From contig CACYTI010000013.1 of the NCBI GenBank assembly GCA_902777275.1, forward strand, positions 1-61,946: a DNA stretch of 61,946 bases, read 5' to 3'. The stretch comes from an uncultured Ruminococcus sp. (GTDB lineage Bacteria; Bacillota; Clostridia; Oscillospirales; Acutalibacteraceae). Position 1 is the stretch's first letter; each line of letters begins with the position of its first letter. The notes beneath the pieces were generated by a model. It did no database searches. It had not been told where the DNA came from and worked only from the letters and a program-made list of their open reading frames with translations. Of this stretch, positions 1-7,852 are shown piece after piece. The position numbers and the translations under genes are program-made.

Positions 1-66
1 CCGCTCCCAGATCTCGCCTGTGCGGTTGCCGTCTTTATCGTATAAATCCCATAATTCCATATCCAT
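1..66 (-). CDS. Nudix hydrolase, N-terminal fragment
   Basis: Reading the minus strand, an ATG at 66 follows an AAGGAAAAG ribosome site and opens a frame that runs off the left edge. The visible 22 residues begin MDMELWDLYDKDGNRTGEIW, which is the usual opening of clostridial Nudix hydrolases (the strand before the Nudix box, as in IPP-isomerase-like members). The Nudix box itself lies outside the window, so the substrate cannot be judged. It starts 13 bp after the stop of the GNAT gene and is probably the last visible member of that operon. A second in-frame ATG at 60 could also serve as start. Confidence 0.6.
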   Translation of the reverse strand, partial: MDMELWDLYDKDGNRTGEIWER

Positions 67-79
67 TACACTTTTCCTT

Positions 80-850
80 TTATTCAGCAATCAGCTTTTT
101 TACAAAATTATTATTCCTCGCCGTCAACTCCACCCACGCAGGGCGAAAGCCGCTTTTGACAGCATTTCGTACGGATTTGATATTCGACCAAGCGGCGCAG
201 TAAAACGGCACCTTTCCCAACGCCAGTACTTCAAGTGCTAACTTACTTGTTACGGCGGAAGCGATACCTTTACGTCTGTATTCGGGCAGCACGTCCACGC
301 CGATTTGGAACATCATTTCGCAATCTGCGGAACAGCCTGCCAATCCTATCAGTTTGCCGTTATCATAGGCGCCGACGGCTAACACATCTCTTTCTCTGTC
401 ATGAAAGGTCAAGCAGTTGCCCCACTGCTCCGTGTACAAATCCGCAAAGTCCTTTTTATGCAGAACACGCAGTTCATAACCGCAGTCAAGCGCTTTTAGC
501 TTTTTGACATCCGGCAGAAAATACTCCGCCATAAAACAGACCTTCAAATCAAACGGAGCAAGCAAATCGTTGAGCATATTGATTTGCGGCGTTTCAAAAC
601 AACGGTACGCTTCAAATTTATGGATGTACTCCGACACCGCCGGTTTTGTCCGTTCACTGACCTGTGCTACAACATTGTTGCCATAGGAAACGAGGTCACA
701 TTCCAACGGCAACGGTATGTATTTCCTCGCTTTAGGATTTGCTTTTGAAATCGACACAACGTTCTTTTCAGATAGAAAATCAGCAGCATCGCAGTTGCAA
801 TCAAACGCCGACTGCTGCAACGCTATTTCCGATATTTCTTTATTTGTCAT
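80..850 (-). CDS. GNAT family N-acetyltransferase
   Basis: A 256-residue protein whose C-terminal half (about residues 125-255) is a GNAT fold: the acetyl-CoA loop reads VDVLPEYRRKGIASAVTSKL, the Q/RxxGxG/A signature, followed by a helix and the SNIKSVRNAVKSGFRP stretch typical of motif B, where a side chain helps release CoA. The N-terminal 120 residues are a less conserved substrate domain, as in members of the GNAT_acetyltran type. It would move an acetyl group from acetyl-CoA to an unknown amine. The start at 850 has GAGG nine bases upstream and overlaps the end of the preceding GNAT gene by 11 bp, so the two are translationally coupled. Confidence 0.75.
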   Translation of the reverse strand: MTNKEISEIALQQSAFDCNCDAADFLSEKNVVSISKANPKARKYIPLPLECDLVSYGNNVVAQVSERTKPAVSEYIHKFEAYRCFETPQINMLNDLLAPFDLKVCFMAEYFLPDVKKLKALDCGYELRVLHKKDFADLYTEQWGNCLTFHDRERDVLAVGAYDNGKLIGLAGCSADCEMMFQIGVDVLPEYRRKGIASAVTSKLALEVLALGKVPFYCAAWSNIKSVRNAVKSGFRPAWVELTARNNNFVKKLIAE

Positions 851-1307
851 TGTTTTTCCTCATTATCTCATAGATCATACACTTTCCGCCGCCGATGTCA
901 TATTTGATATGCTTAACGGTTTTATACCCTCTGTTCTCATAAAAAATACACGCCGGTAAGGAAGCGTCAAGTTCGCAGTAATCGTAGTCCCTGAAAATCT
1001 CCTTTTCTAACTCGTCCATGATCATACTGCCGAAGCCCAGCCCTTGATATCCGGGTAAAACATAGACTCTCGTGATATGATTTTCGGTGTGACTGCCTGT
1101 GCCGATGATCTCGCTGTCCTTCACCAAAACGACGATTCTGCCCTGCGCAATATCACTTTTGATATTGTCAAGGCTGTGAAGCCTGCCGAAAAATTCAACA
1201 ATATCCTGTGTGTAATAATCGGGATATATGACCGCTTTTGTATGTTGTACAACGTAACAAACCTTCTCCGCCTCGTCAGGATTAGCTTTTCTGTATTGCA
1301 GATTCAT
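840..1307 (-). CDS. GNAT family N-acetyltransferase
   Basis: A compact 155-residue single-domain GNAT protein. The acetyl-CoA binding signature is VYVLPGYQGLGFGSMIMDEL near residues 85-105, followed by ELDASLPACIFYENRGYK, the usual GNAT motif B with Y/F-x-x-x-G-Y/F. Length is normal for small GNAT enzymes. The acceptor is unknown. Its ATG overlaps the epimerase stop (ATGA, 4 bp) and its own end overlaps the next GNAT gene, so epimerase, this gene and the second GNAT gene form one tightly coupled operon. Two consecutive GNAT genes after a nucleotide-sugar type epimerase could mean small-molecule detoxification or modification; the sequence does not decide. Confidence 0.75.
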   Translation of the reverse strand: MNLQYRKANPDEAEKVCYVVQHTKAVIYPDYYTQDIVEFFGRLHSLDNIKSDIAQGRIVVLVKDSEIIGTGSHTENHITRVYVLPGYQGLGFGSMIMDELEKEIFRDYDYCELDASLPACIFYENRGYKTVKHIKYDIGGGKCMIYEIMRKNNDK

Positions 1308-2212
1308 TTTTTCACCAAATTGTTATCAATGAACTCCATATACGGCTTGCGGTTATATACGCTGTCGGGGTTGTTTTGGTACCACTCAAATTCTTCTTTC
1401 AAGCCCTGTTCAAGAGGAACGGTGTCAGGCATAAGCTCGGTTTGCCTGCTGACGTCAAGCACATATTCGTAATCGTAGAAGCAGAAGTAATCCCTCTGCG
1501 GGATCTCTTTGCCCACGCTGACAAATTTGACAGTTTTACCAACAGCTTTATAACATAGCTCGACCCATTCCTTTACGGTAACAATATCCTTGTTGCCTAC
1601 ATTAAAAATGTGATCGCTTGGGTGTTTGTCTGTCAGGATCTCAATAAAACGGCAAAGGTCGAAAGCATTGAAAAATTGCAGCTTCATATCACCGTTTTGC
1701 GGAAGATAAAACGTTCTGTCCTGAATAGCGCAGTCAAACGGGAACGCTTCACGATAGAGGTTTTCGTATATGCCGTAGAAATACGGCGGACGGAGAATAT
1801 AAGCGTTCGGCACGTTCGCCTGCAAATACTGCTCCGCTTTCAGCTTGTTGATCCCGTAATCGCCCCAGACGGAATTGTATCCGCAGGATTGTTCCTCTGT
1901 AAACGGCTGATCGTTTGTTTCGGGATAGACAGCGCTGGAGCTGATGAAAATGTAATCATCAAAGGTAATGCCGGAATCAAGCAGCGTTTTGATGTGTTCT
2001 TCCGTATATGCGGTAATGTCGAGAACAAGGTCAAAGCGCTTGCCATTGAGCCTGTCGCCTAACGCTGTCCTGTCACAATTAATAAGTGTTACACCGTTGA
2101 CCTGCGGTCTGCTGCCACGGTTTAGAACGGTAATATCATTGCCTTTTAAAACGAAATACTCTGCCGCATATTTGCTGACAAATGTCGTTCCGCCAGTGAT
2201 AAGAATTTTCAT
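1304..2212 (-). CDS. NAD-dependent epimerase/dehydratase (SDR family)
   Basis: About 302 residues of an extended short-chain dehydrogenase. The N-terminus MKILITGGTTFVSKYAAEYF carries the GxxxxxS/G dinucleotide loop, and strand D-V/L-x-D-I-T-A-Y follows. The catalytic region has ISSSAVYP and then YGINKLKAEQYL, which supplies the Ser/Tyr-x-x-x-Lys set. It resembles NAD-dependent epimerases that act on nucleotide sugars; the exact substrate is unknown. I place the start at 2212 because GAAAGGAGCGGCT lies directly upstream; the longer frame to 2263 adds 17 residues with no ribosome site. It is first in a three- or four-gene operon with two GNAT genes and a Nudix gene. Confidence 0.8.
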   Translation of the reverse strand: MKILITGGTTFVSKYAAEYFVLKGNDITVLNRGSRPQVNGVTLINCDRTALGDRLNGKRFDLVLDITAYTEEHIKTLLDSGITFDDYIFISSSAVYPETNDQPFTEEQSCGYNSVWGDYGINKLKAEQYLQANVPNAYILRPPYFYGIYENLYREAFPFDCAIQDRTFYLPQNGDMKLQFFNAFDLCRFIEILTDKHPSDHIFNVGNKDIVTVKEWVELCYKAVGKTVKFVSVGKEIPQRDYFCFYDYEYVLDVSRQTELMPDTVPLEQGLKEEFEWYQNNPDSVYNRKPYMEFIDNNLVKK

Positions 2213-2393
2213 AGCCGCTCCTTTCAAATAAAAGCCCATATTCCTGTAAAACGATTTTACCACTAATCCGAAAAAATGGCAATAGAAAACTCCGCCAAGC
2301 AGAAGATTATCCCACTTTTCGGAACCGGATATAAAACGCTAAACTGTAGAAATGTCGGTTGTGCTTTTCTGTAAAACATTTCCTGCACGAATT

Positions 2394-2416
2394 GGCGGCA
2401 AAGTCACGTTGCCGCC
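2394..2416. repeat. Short inverted repeat in a gene-free stretch
   Basis: GGCGGCAA and TTGCCGCC flank AGTCACG, giving a perfect 8-bp stem. The core GCAA-AGTCACG-TTGC resembles the recurring 'gcagcgtcacgctgc' arms found at several other intergenic sites here (about 7757, 14877 and 19063), so it probably belongs to that repeat family. It lies in the 2213-2557 gap, in which I see no gene; the rest is AT-rich and unremarkable except for the promoter at 2525-2553. Confidence 0.5.
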
Positions 2417-2524
2417 TTCAAATTTGGTTAACCGCACGATAATCCGGGGTGTTCCCCGACGATGCATTGCTACAACTAAATCTAAATAAGCGTCAAACTG
2501 CGTTGTTATAATGGAAATTTGCGA

Positions 2525-2553
2525 TTGTGCATCGGTTGGTTTAGTGTTATAAT
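2525..2553 (+). promoter_or_regulatory. Sigma-A-type promoter
   Basis: TTGTGC (2525-2530) and a perfect TATAAT (2548-2553) are 17 bp apart on the plus strand. The transcript would begin near 2560 and run straight into an AGGAG site and the 16-codon STAS remnant at 2586, so this is probably the surviving promoter of a gene that has been deleted. Confidence 0.45.
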
Positions 2554-2585
2554 AATCTTAGTCTACAATTAACAGGAGAAAAAAC

Positions 2586-2636
2586 ATGGAAATTTTTGAT
2601 ATGACAGGTCTGACAGATGTGTTCGATATAGAATAA
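2586..2636 (+). pseudogene. Remnant of a STAS-domain (anti-sigma factor antagonist) gene
   Basis: A frame of 16 codons, MEIFDMTGLTDVFDIE, ends in TAA. The pattern F-(D/E)-M-T-G-(F/L)-T-D-(I/V) is the C-terminal helix of anti-sigma-factor antagonists of the SpoIIAA/STAS type; a complete protein has about 100 residues. A good AGGAG site and a promoter precede it, as if an internal deletion had joined the control region to the last codons. Alternatively the ATG is simply an internal methionine of a truncated gene. It faces the decayed sensor kinase tail to tail, so both genes may have been damaged in one event. Confidence 0.4.
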
Positions 2637-2720
2637 AGCAGTGTGACGCTGCACCCGAAGTCAGCCCCTGAAAGCGTTGTTCGCACTGAAAGCTCCGTCA
2701 TCGGCGGGGTCAAAACAACG

Positions 2721-2761
2721 TAAAAAAGCTGCCGCGAGCCGATTTGCCCGCAGCAGCTTTT
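2721..2761 (-). terminator. Rho-independent terminator
   Basis: AAAAGCTGC (2724-2732) pairs with GCAGCTTTT (2753-2761). On the minus strand the stem is followed by six T residues. It lies inside the apparent reading frame of the LytS-like gene, at the point where family resemblance is lost, which supports reading the distal part of that frame as noncoding. Confidence 0.55.
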
Positions 2762-3718
2762 CATTTTAGAGGTTCCCTTTAAAATAAAGCGGTGGTTATC
2801 AGTAATTTTCAAGATGATATCAAGCTCTGCTTCAACCGAAATACAATCCTCCTCGGTCAGATAATCGGTGATGCCTCTTAGGTAATTTGAAAACTCGGTT
2901 ACCGTTTCCGCAGCTTCATTGGGAGCGGTAAGACGCTGGAACCGTATCAGCGTCAGCGTATTAAATATAAAATGCGGCTTCATCTGCAGATTTACAAGCT
3001 TCAGCTTTTCTTCGCTCAGCTTCTTTTCTTTTTCTACAAGGAACTGAACATAGCTTGCTTCATGCGAAACAAACAGAATGATTACCGAAAAGACGATCGC
3101 GATCGTAACAAAAGGAGATTCCGGGTTAAACAGCTTGATGATGATACCTATCAGGGGGAGCGTCAAAAACGAAACCATGGCAGCTATTTCTATAGCCATC
3201 ATATATTTGCTGTATGCCGGTGCGACTGCCAGCGTAGTTAACAGACCCGCAAATCCGATCAGATTCGGGATCCGGAAAAATAACGGCATAGTCACATATC
3301 TGCTCGCGTTGTCTATATAGTAAATAAACGGGAAAATCTCGTTGGCAATAAGCAGCAATGCCCCGAATATAAAAAGTCCCCACTCAATACACTCCCAATA
3401 CAGTTTATAGCCGGGACGTTTGTAGATGATTTCGGAAACATACTGCGCCGAAAGCGGTATGGTCAAAAAGCTGAGGAAATACACGGTAAACGTTGACCAT
3501 CTTTCAATCGCAGGAGCCGTTTCAAAGGATTTTCCGCGATAATAAATGGAAACAGCGTCGATTATCATCAGCGCGGCAGAACAGAGCATTGAAAGCAGCA
3601 GCTTGAGCGAGCCTGTCTTGTCAAAGTGTTTTGTAAGAAGGATCGTCAGCGCCGCTATCAGACTAAAAAAAGCTCCCCGGATCTCAATAGAAAAGAATAT
3701 ACCTTGGAGTGTGTCCAT

Positions 3719-4025
3719 AAGCACTGCCCCTTTCTGCCGCTTGCCGCGGCGCTGCACTTATACTATCATCAAATAAAACGCCGCAGCTCTGTATAAAGTG
3801 TTTTAATTGAAAACAGTATAAGATTTTTATGAGAGAATAACCGGAAGAGAGTTGAACTCCCGCCCTTCTGATTCTTCACTAACAAATTCGTAAAGCATGA
3901 TTCAGCCTGTCGTCGAACTAAATCACCCGTTCAACGGGCGGTTCTGATTCTTTTGAGGGCTTAGTGCGACAGCCATTTTCCGTATATTGTATATTTCTTA
4001 TATTTTCATAACAGAAAAAATGCGC
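3719..4025. other. Gene-free stretch with short palindrome
   Basis: No convincing reading frame lies between the decayed kinase and zapA. At 3929-3941 CCCGTTCAACGGG is a near-perfect palindrome. The segment GCGGGAGTTCAACTCTCTTCC on the minus strand around 3840-3860 looks like a tRNA T-arm, but I cannot fold the rest into a cloverleaf, so I do not call a tRNA. Confidence 0.4.
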
Positions 4026-4054
4026 TTGCATTTGCGAAAAATATATATTATAAT
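4026..4054 (+). promoter_or_regulatory. Sigma-A-type promoter of zapA
   Basis: TTGCAT (4026-4031) and TATAAT (4049-4054) are spaced by exactly 17 bp; a second TATAAT follows six bases on. Transcription would begin about 25 bases before the AAGGAGAGG ribosome site of zapA, which gives a short leader. Confidence 0.7.
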
Positions 4055-4087
4055 GTATAATGGAGTTTTATAAGGAGAGGTGTTTGT

Positions 4088-4654
4088 ATGGAAAAGAAAC
4101 GGGTCAGCGTACAAATCGAGGGTAGAAATTATGTCGTTATAACGACCGAGGAAAAAAGCTATGTTTTAGGCGTTGCGGGCGAGGTCACAGACTCTATCCG
4201 CAGGGCGGCTCAGACGGGCAGACACCTCGATACCAGAGACTGCGCGGTGCTTGCAGCAATGGATTTCTGCGACGACTGCCACAAGGCTGAGCGTCGCAAC
4301 AGGGATCTTGTTGACAAGGCTGATCAAATCATCCGTCAATCGGCAGAGCTTGCCAAGCAATACAAGGAATACAAGGAACGGCTTACCGCGTCCATAAACG
4401 AAAACACGAACCTCACCAAGCGGATCATAGCGCTTGAGGATCAGCTTCGCACCGTGCTAAAGGAGAACGAGAGGCTGAAAAAGAGCGCGGACTCCAAAGC
4501 GGCGGCAAATGAAAAAAAGTTTGAGCAAGCCGTCCGCGATAAAAAGAACGAGCAGCTGATGGGCTATGTTCCCATGCGGCAGTATTCGCTTTTTGAAGAA
4601 GGCGACAAGTCCTCCGACAAGAAAAAGAAAAACAACAAAAATGGAAAAAATTGA
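4088..4654 (+). CDS. zapA: Cell division protein ZapA
   Basis: 188 residues. The first 90 match the ZapA fold: KRVSVQIEGRNYVV, then the Y-V-L-G-V-A-G-E-V helix start and a long helix with LAAMDFCDDCHKAE. ZapA binds FtsZ filaments, forms tetramers and bundles the Z-ring at midcell. Residues 85-150 are a strongly predicted coiled coil (heptads of L, K, E), and the tail is lysine-rich, so the protein is longer than the usual 90-110 residues, as in many clostridial ZapA proteins. A good promoter and AAGGAGAGG precede it. It overlaps the U32 gene by 14 bp, which indicates coupled translation. Confidence 0.8.
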   Translation: MEKKRVSVQIEGRNYVVITTEEKSYVLGVAGEVTDSIRRAAQTGRHLDTRDCAVLAAMDFCDDCHKAERRNRDLVDKADQIIRQSAELAKQYKEYKERLTASINENTNLTKRIIALEDQLRTVLKENERLKKSADSKAAANEKKFEQAVRDKKNEQLMGYVPMRQYSLFEEGDKSSDKKKKNNKNGKN

Positions 4655-6701
4655 AATATTGGCTCCTGCCGGCGGCTTTGACAGCGTTATGGCTGCGGTC
4701 AGGTCGGGAGCGGACGCGGTGTATGTGGGAGAAAAGCTTTTTTCGGCGCGCGCCTCGGCGAAAAATTTTGACGCCGATGAGCTGAAAAACGCGGTCGCTT
4801 ATTGCCATATCCACGGCGTAAAGGTGTATGTTACGATAAATACGATCGTTTTTGACGAGGAATTTGACAAGCTTGCCGATGCGATACGCATTGCGGCTGA
4901 GGCTGACGCGGACGCGCTCATCGTCCAGAATCAGGGGGTCGCGCGGCTGGCGCGTCAAATCGCGCCCGAACTTCCGCTCCATGCCTCTACACAGATGAGC
5001 GTTCACACCGCCTCGGGCGTTAGGGCGCTTTACGAGCTGGGGTTCAGCAGGGTAGTTCTCGCCCGCGAGATGAGCCGCGACGAAATAAAAAGAGCCGCAC
5101 GGGTTCCCGTGGAGCTTGAGGTCTTTGTTCACGGCGCGCTCTGTATGTGCGTTTCCGGTCAGTGCTATTTCAGTGCGATGCTCGGCTCGCGCAGCGGAAA
5201 CAGAGGAGCCTGCGCCCAGACCTGCCGACTTCCGTTTTCCGTAAACGGACAGAAGGGCGGTCACGCGCTCAGCTTAAAGGACAGCAGCCTGATCCCGTAC
5301 CTGCGCGAATTGCAGGAGATCGGCGTGACCTCTGCTAAAATCGAGGGCAGAATGAAACGCCCCGAGTATGTCTCGGCGGCGGTGAAAGCCTGCGTTGAGC
5401 AGCGGGACCTCGGATATGTAACCGATTCCACGTCGGAGCAGCTTCGCGGAGTTTTCTCACGGACGGGCTTTACCGACGGCTATTACACCGCGAAACGCGG
5501 CAGAGGTATGTTCGGCACAAGGACGCGCGAAGACGTCACCTCGGCTGATGAAAAGCTTTTGTCGTCGATACGCGCAGGCTATAAGGACGAGATTCGGAAT
5601 ATTCCCGTAAGCGGCAGCTTTACCGCGAAAACAGGAGAATATCCAGTTTTGAGCTTGTCAGACGGAAAAAATATCGCAGAGGTTACGGGAGAGGTCAAGG
5701 CGGAGCCTGCCGTTACCGTTCCGCTTACCGATGAAAAATGCCGTGAACGCCTGAGCAAAACAGGCGGCTCGGCGTACAAAATAACAGAGCTTGAAACGCG
5801 GATAGACGGAGGGATCTCGCTGCCTGCATCCGCTTTGAACAGTCTGAGGCGCGCAGCAGTCGAAAGGCTTGACGTGCTGCGCCGCACTGTACATAATTAT
5901 AAAATCAATGATATAACGCTTGCGGCGCCCGAGCCGTACTGCGCCGTGAGCTTTGAACAAAGGGCAAGAGTGCCCAAAACCAAAATCGGCGAGAGTTTCA
6001 AGGAGCTTGACCTTGCTTTTGTGCCGCTGTTTTCCGATACGCGCGAGCTTGAAAGGCTGCTGCGCGAGGGGTATAAAATCGGCGTGGAGATCCCGCGCGG
6101 TATGTTTGACCGCGAAGCCCAAATCGACAGACAGCTTGAACGCGCACGCGAAATCGGCGTAACGCACGCTCTCTGTCACAATATCGGGGCGCTTTGGCAG
6201 GCTAAAAAACTCGGCTTTACGCTTCACGGCGGCTTCGGGCTGAACATCTGCAACACATACGACCTGCTGTGGGCGGAGGAGTACGGGCTTGCCGACACGG
6301 AGCTGAGTATTGAGCTGAGGCTCTCTCAGGTCGCGCGCTTGGGCGGAAGCATAGGCAGGGGAGTGGTGAGCTACGGTTATCTGCCGCTTATGCTGTGCCG
6401 CTGCTGTCCCGCGAAGAGCGTCGGTTTAGATTGCAAATCCTGCAAAAATCAATCAAAAATGACGGACAGAAAAGGCAAGCGGTTCCTGCTGAAATGCGAC
6501 GGCAACTGCACCGAGGTGCTCAACTGCGTACCCCTTTATATTGCCCGGGAAGAAATACCCAAACATTCCACATCTTTCCACGTCATGGTGTTGAATGTGG
6601 AAAACTCTGTGGAAAACGTGGAAAATATATTGAAAACTAAAGACTTTTCAATGTTAAAAGAGAATTCCACACGCGGATTGAGCAAACGCGGTGTTGAATA
6701 G
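4641..6701 (+). CDS. U32 family protein (RlhA/TrhP-like RNA hydroxylation factor)
   Basis: 686 residues. The N-terminal TIM-barrel begins EILAPAGGFDSVMAAVRSGA and includes the U32 signature ELEVFVHGALCMCVSGQCYF (about residues 165-185), followed by RGACAQTCR. A DUF3656-like middle region follows, and a late cysteine group (CRCCPAKSVGLDC-KSC) could complete an iron-sulfur site. In E. coli, RlhA (23S rRNA C2501) and TrhP (tRNA U34) of this family hydroxylate RNA using prephenate; the two-part architecture and size are nearest RlhA, though older annotations say collagenase. I start at 4641 (MEKIEILAP). The last 45 residues after the family's normal end are unusual and are encoded by the GTGGAAAA motif cluster. 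Confidence 0.8.
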   Translation: MEKIEILAPAGGFDSVMAAVRSGADAVYVGEKLFSARASAKNFDADELKNAVAYCHIHGVKVYVTINTIVFDEEFDKLADAIRIAAEADADALIVQNQGVARLARQIAPELPLHASTQMSVHTASGVRALYELGFSRVVLAREMSRDEIKRAARVPVELEVFVHGALCMCVSGQCYFSAMLGSRSGNRGACAQTCRLPFSVNGQKGGHALSLKDSSLIPYLRELQEIGVTSAKIEGRMKRPEYVSAAVKACVEQRDLGYVTDSTSEQLRGVFSRTGFTDGYYTAKRGRGMFGTRTREDVTSADEKLLSSIRAGYKDEIRNIPVSGSFTAKTGEYPVLSLSDGKNIAEVTGEVKAEPAVTVPLTDEKCRERLSKTGGSAYKITELETRIDGGISLPASALNSLRRAAVERLDVLRRTVHNYKINDITLAAPEPYCAVSFEQRARVPKTKIGESFKELDLAFVPLFSDTRELERLLREGYKIGVEIPRGMFDREAQIDRQLERAREIGVTHALCHNIGALWQAKKLGFTLHGGFGLNICNTYDLLWAEEYGLADTELSIELRLSQVARLGGSIGRGVVSYGYLPLMLCRCCPAKSVGLDCKSCKNQSKMTDRKGKRFLLKCDGNCTEVLNCVPLYIAREEIPKHSTSFHVMVLNVENSVENVENILKTKDFSMLKENSTRGLSKRGVE
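6565..6671. repeat. Cluster of DnaA-box-like motifs
   Basis: Six copies of a TTCCAC-type motif lie within 107 bp: TTCCACA at 6566-6572, TTTCCACG at 6575-6582, TGTGGAAAA at 6596-6604 and 6608-6616, CGTGGAAAA at 6617-6625 and ATTCCACA at 6664-6671. TTTTCCACA differs by one base from the DnaA box TTATCCACA. The cluster lies at the 3' end of the U32 frame and about 200 bp before dut. DnaA binding is inference; the repeated motif is directly visible. Confidence 0.45.
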
Positions 6702-6868
6702 ATACTTTATCACACTAAACCGGAAAATATTTCATATTGGAAAAATATAAATTTCCTGTTTGGAATTATTGAAAAAATAATATTCCGAACGATAATTTCT
6801 CTTGGGAATTATAAAAAAGAAAATAAAATACTCCTGCAAATTTTAGAAAAAATGAAGGAATGAAAAGA

Positions 6869-7318
6869 ATGGAGAATATACAGCTCAAAATAAAAAGACT
6901 GAAAGCCGATGCCAAAATACCGGGCAGGGCGACGGACGGCTCGGCGGGCATGGATCTGTATGCCTGCATTCCGCAGAGCGTCACGCTTGCGCCCGGCGGA
7001 CTTGCGCTGATTCCCACGGGCATAGCTATTGAACTGCCCGACAACAGCTGTGCGGCGTTTTTGTACGCAAGGAGCGGGCTCGGCGTTAAGCACGGCATTT
7101 GCCTTTCAAACGGAGTAGGGGTCATCGACAGCGACTACCGCGGGGAGATCTGCGTCGGTCTCTGCAACGTTTCCGATAAACCGTATGTGATCGAGCCGAA
7201 CGAGCGTGTGGCGCAAATGGTCATTGCCCCGGTGCTCATTCCCGAGGTTATAGAGGCTGAGGAGTTAGGCGACACCGAACGCGGCGCAGGCGGCTTTGGG
7301 TCAACCGGGAAAAAGTGA
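6869..7318 (+). CDS. dut: dUTP diphosphatase (dUTPase)
   Basis: 149 residues of trimeric dUTPase, with all five motifs: TDGSAGMDLYA (1), PTGIAIELP (2), ARSGLGVKHGICLSNGVGVIDSDYRG (2-3, parts; the Asp of VIDSDYRG activates water), ERVAQMVI (4) and RGAGGFGSTGK (5, the flexible uracil/phosphate lid). It hydrolyses dUTP to dUMP and pyrophosphate, keeping uracil out of DNA and feeding dTMP synthesis. I choose ATG 6869, nine bases after AAGGA; the ATG at 6860 is only two bases from the same site. It may be transcribed alone, since 167 bp separate it from the U32 gene. Confidence 0.92.
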   Translation: MENIQLKIKRLKADAKIPGRATDGSAGMDLYACIPQSVTLAPGGLALIPTGIAIELPDNSCAAFLYARSGLGVKHGICLSNGVGVIDSDYRGEICVGLCNVSDKPYVIEPNERVAQMVIAPVLIPEVIEAEELGDTERGAGGFGSTGKK

Positions 7319-7380
7319 TTGACTGTCGGGCACAGCTCGAAATGACACCAAATCGGATAAATATGCAGTTATTTTTAACA

Positions 7381-7501
7381 TTGTAGGGGCGCACCCACGT
7401 GTGCGCCCGGAAGCGTTGAATTAAACGTTTTGTTTCCTATCGACAATCGGACGTGAAAACAACGTCGGTTCAAGGGCGCACACACTGGTGCGCCCCTACA
7501 A
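7381..7501. repeat. 121-bp inverted-repeat element (MITE-like)
   Basis: The element begins TTGTAGGGGCGCACC and ends GGTGCGCCCCTACAA, with imperfect arms of about 28 bp (the inner parts read GTGTGCGCCC and GGGCGCACAC). There is no reading frame inside. Such 'tgtaggggcgcacc' elements look like nonautonomous mobile repeats. The element at 25053-25130 has the same TTGTAG/CTACAA ends. I see no clear target-site duplication. Confidence 0.6.
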
Positions 7502-7579
7502 TCCCGAGGAAATGAACATATTTATCAACAAACGCGGAAGAAAAAATCCATACAAATAGACAATGGCAAGAAGCACGGA

Positions 7580-7795
7580 TGGGTCAAGCGTCACACTTGC
7601 GCGCCCTGCCCTGTCGTGGCAACGACCGCGCCGGCTGAGCCGACAATCATTCCGCGCAACTAACGTTTGACAGAAAACTCAACCTTCATTCCCACGTTAT
7701 GACGCGCCGTTAAACGAAGGTTTATATTATATCAACCTTTTCAAAAGGCGCCATGGGTGCAGCGTCACGCTGCCGCCGACAAAATTCGGTTGAAA
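7580..7795. repeat. Composite intergenic repeat (hairpin plus 'gcagcgtcacgctgc' arm)
   Basis: Upstream of mreB the sequence has GCCCTGCCCTGTCGTGGCAACGACCGCGCCGGCTGAGCCG, split here by eye into short pieces that recur at 14690, 18936 and 37956-38244. Then comes an AACCTTCATTC...GAACGAAGGTT-type imperfect hairpin (about 7680-7722) and GGGTGCAGCGTCACGCTGCCG (7756-7776). It fills most of the dut-mreB gap and contains no gene. Confidence 0.5.
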
Positions 7796-7852
7796 TAAAT
7801 TTGGATTACGGGTATCATATAATAATTAGAGGAGCATAAAGGAGCCGAAAGA

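Larger units (their letters stand above)
2558..3718 (-). pseudogene. LytS-type sensor histidine kinase lacking its ATPase domain
   Basis: The N-terminal 240 residues hold about seven hydrophobic segments, as in 7TM/LytS-type receptors. A short coiled coil (LVEKEKKLSEEKLKLVNLQ) leads to the His box MKPHFIFNTLTLIRF, the phosphoacceptor region of the HisKA_7TM/LytS class. The HATPase part (N, G1, G2 boxes) that should follow for about 100 residues is missing: after VEAELDI the frame becomes low-similarity sequence, passes through a terminator hairpin and stops. I start it at 3718 (GGGG site upstream, MDTLQGIFF); the frame extends to 3757. No LytR-type regulator is adjacent. It cannot autophosphorylate as read, so I call it a pseudogene; a sequencing frameshift is an alternative, but no HATPase motif was seen nearby in other frames. 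Confidence 0.65.

Noticed and set aside
3835-3990. Possible tRNA gene
   Set aside because: A T-arm-like segment is visible, but D-arm, anticodon arm and acceptor pairing could not be formed.
4425-5264. 279-codon frame on the minus strand
   Set aside because: It lies wholly antisense to zapA and the U32 gene; the protein is Arg/Ala-rich low-complexity without motifs.
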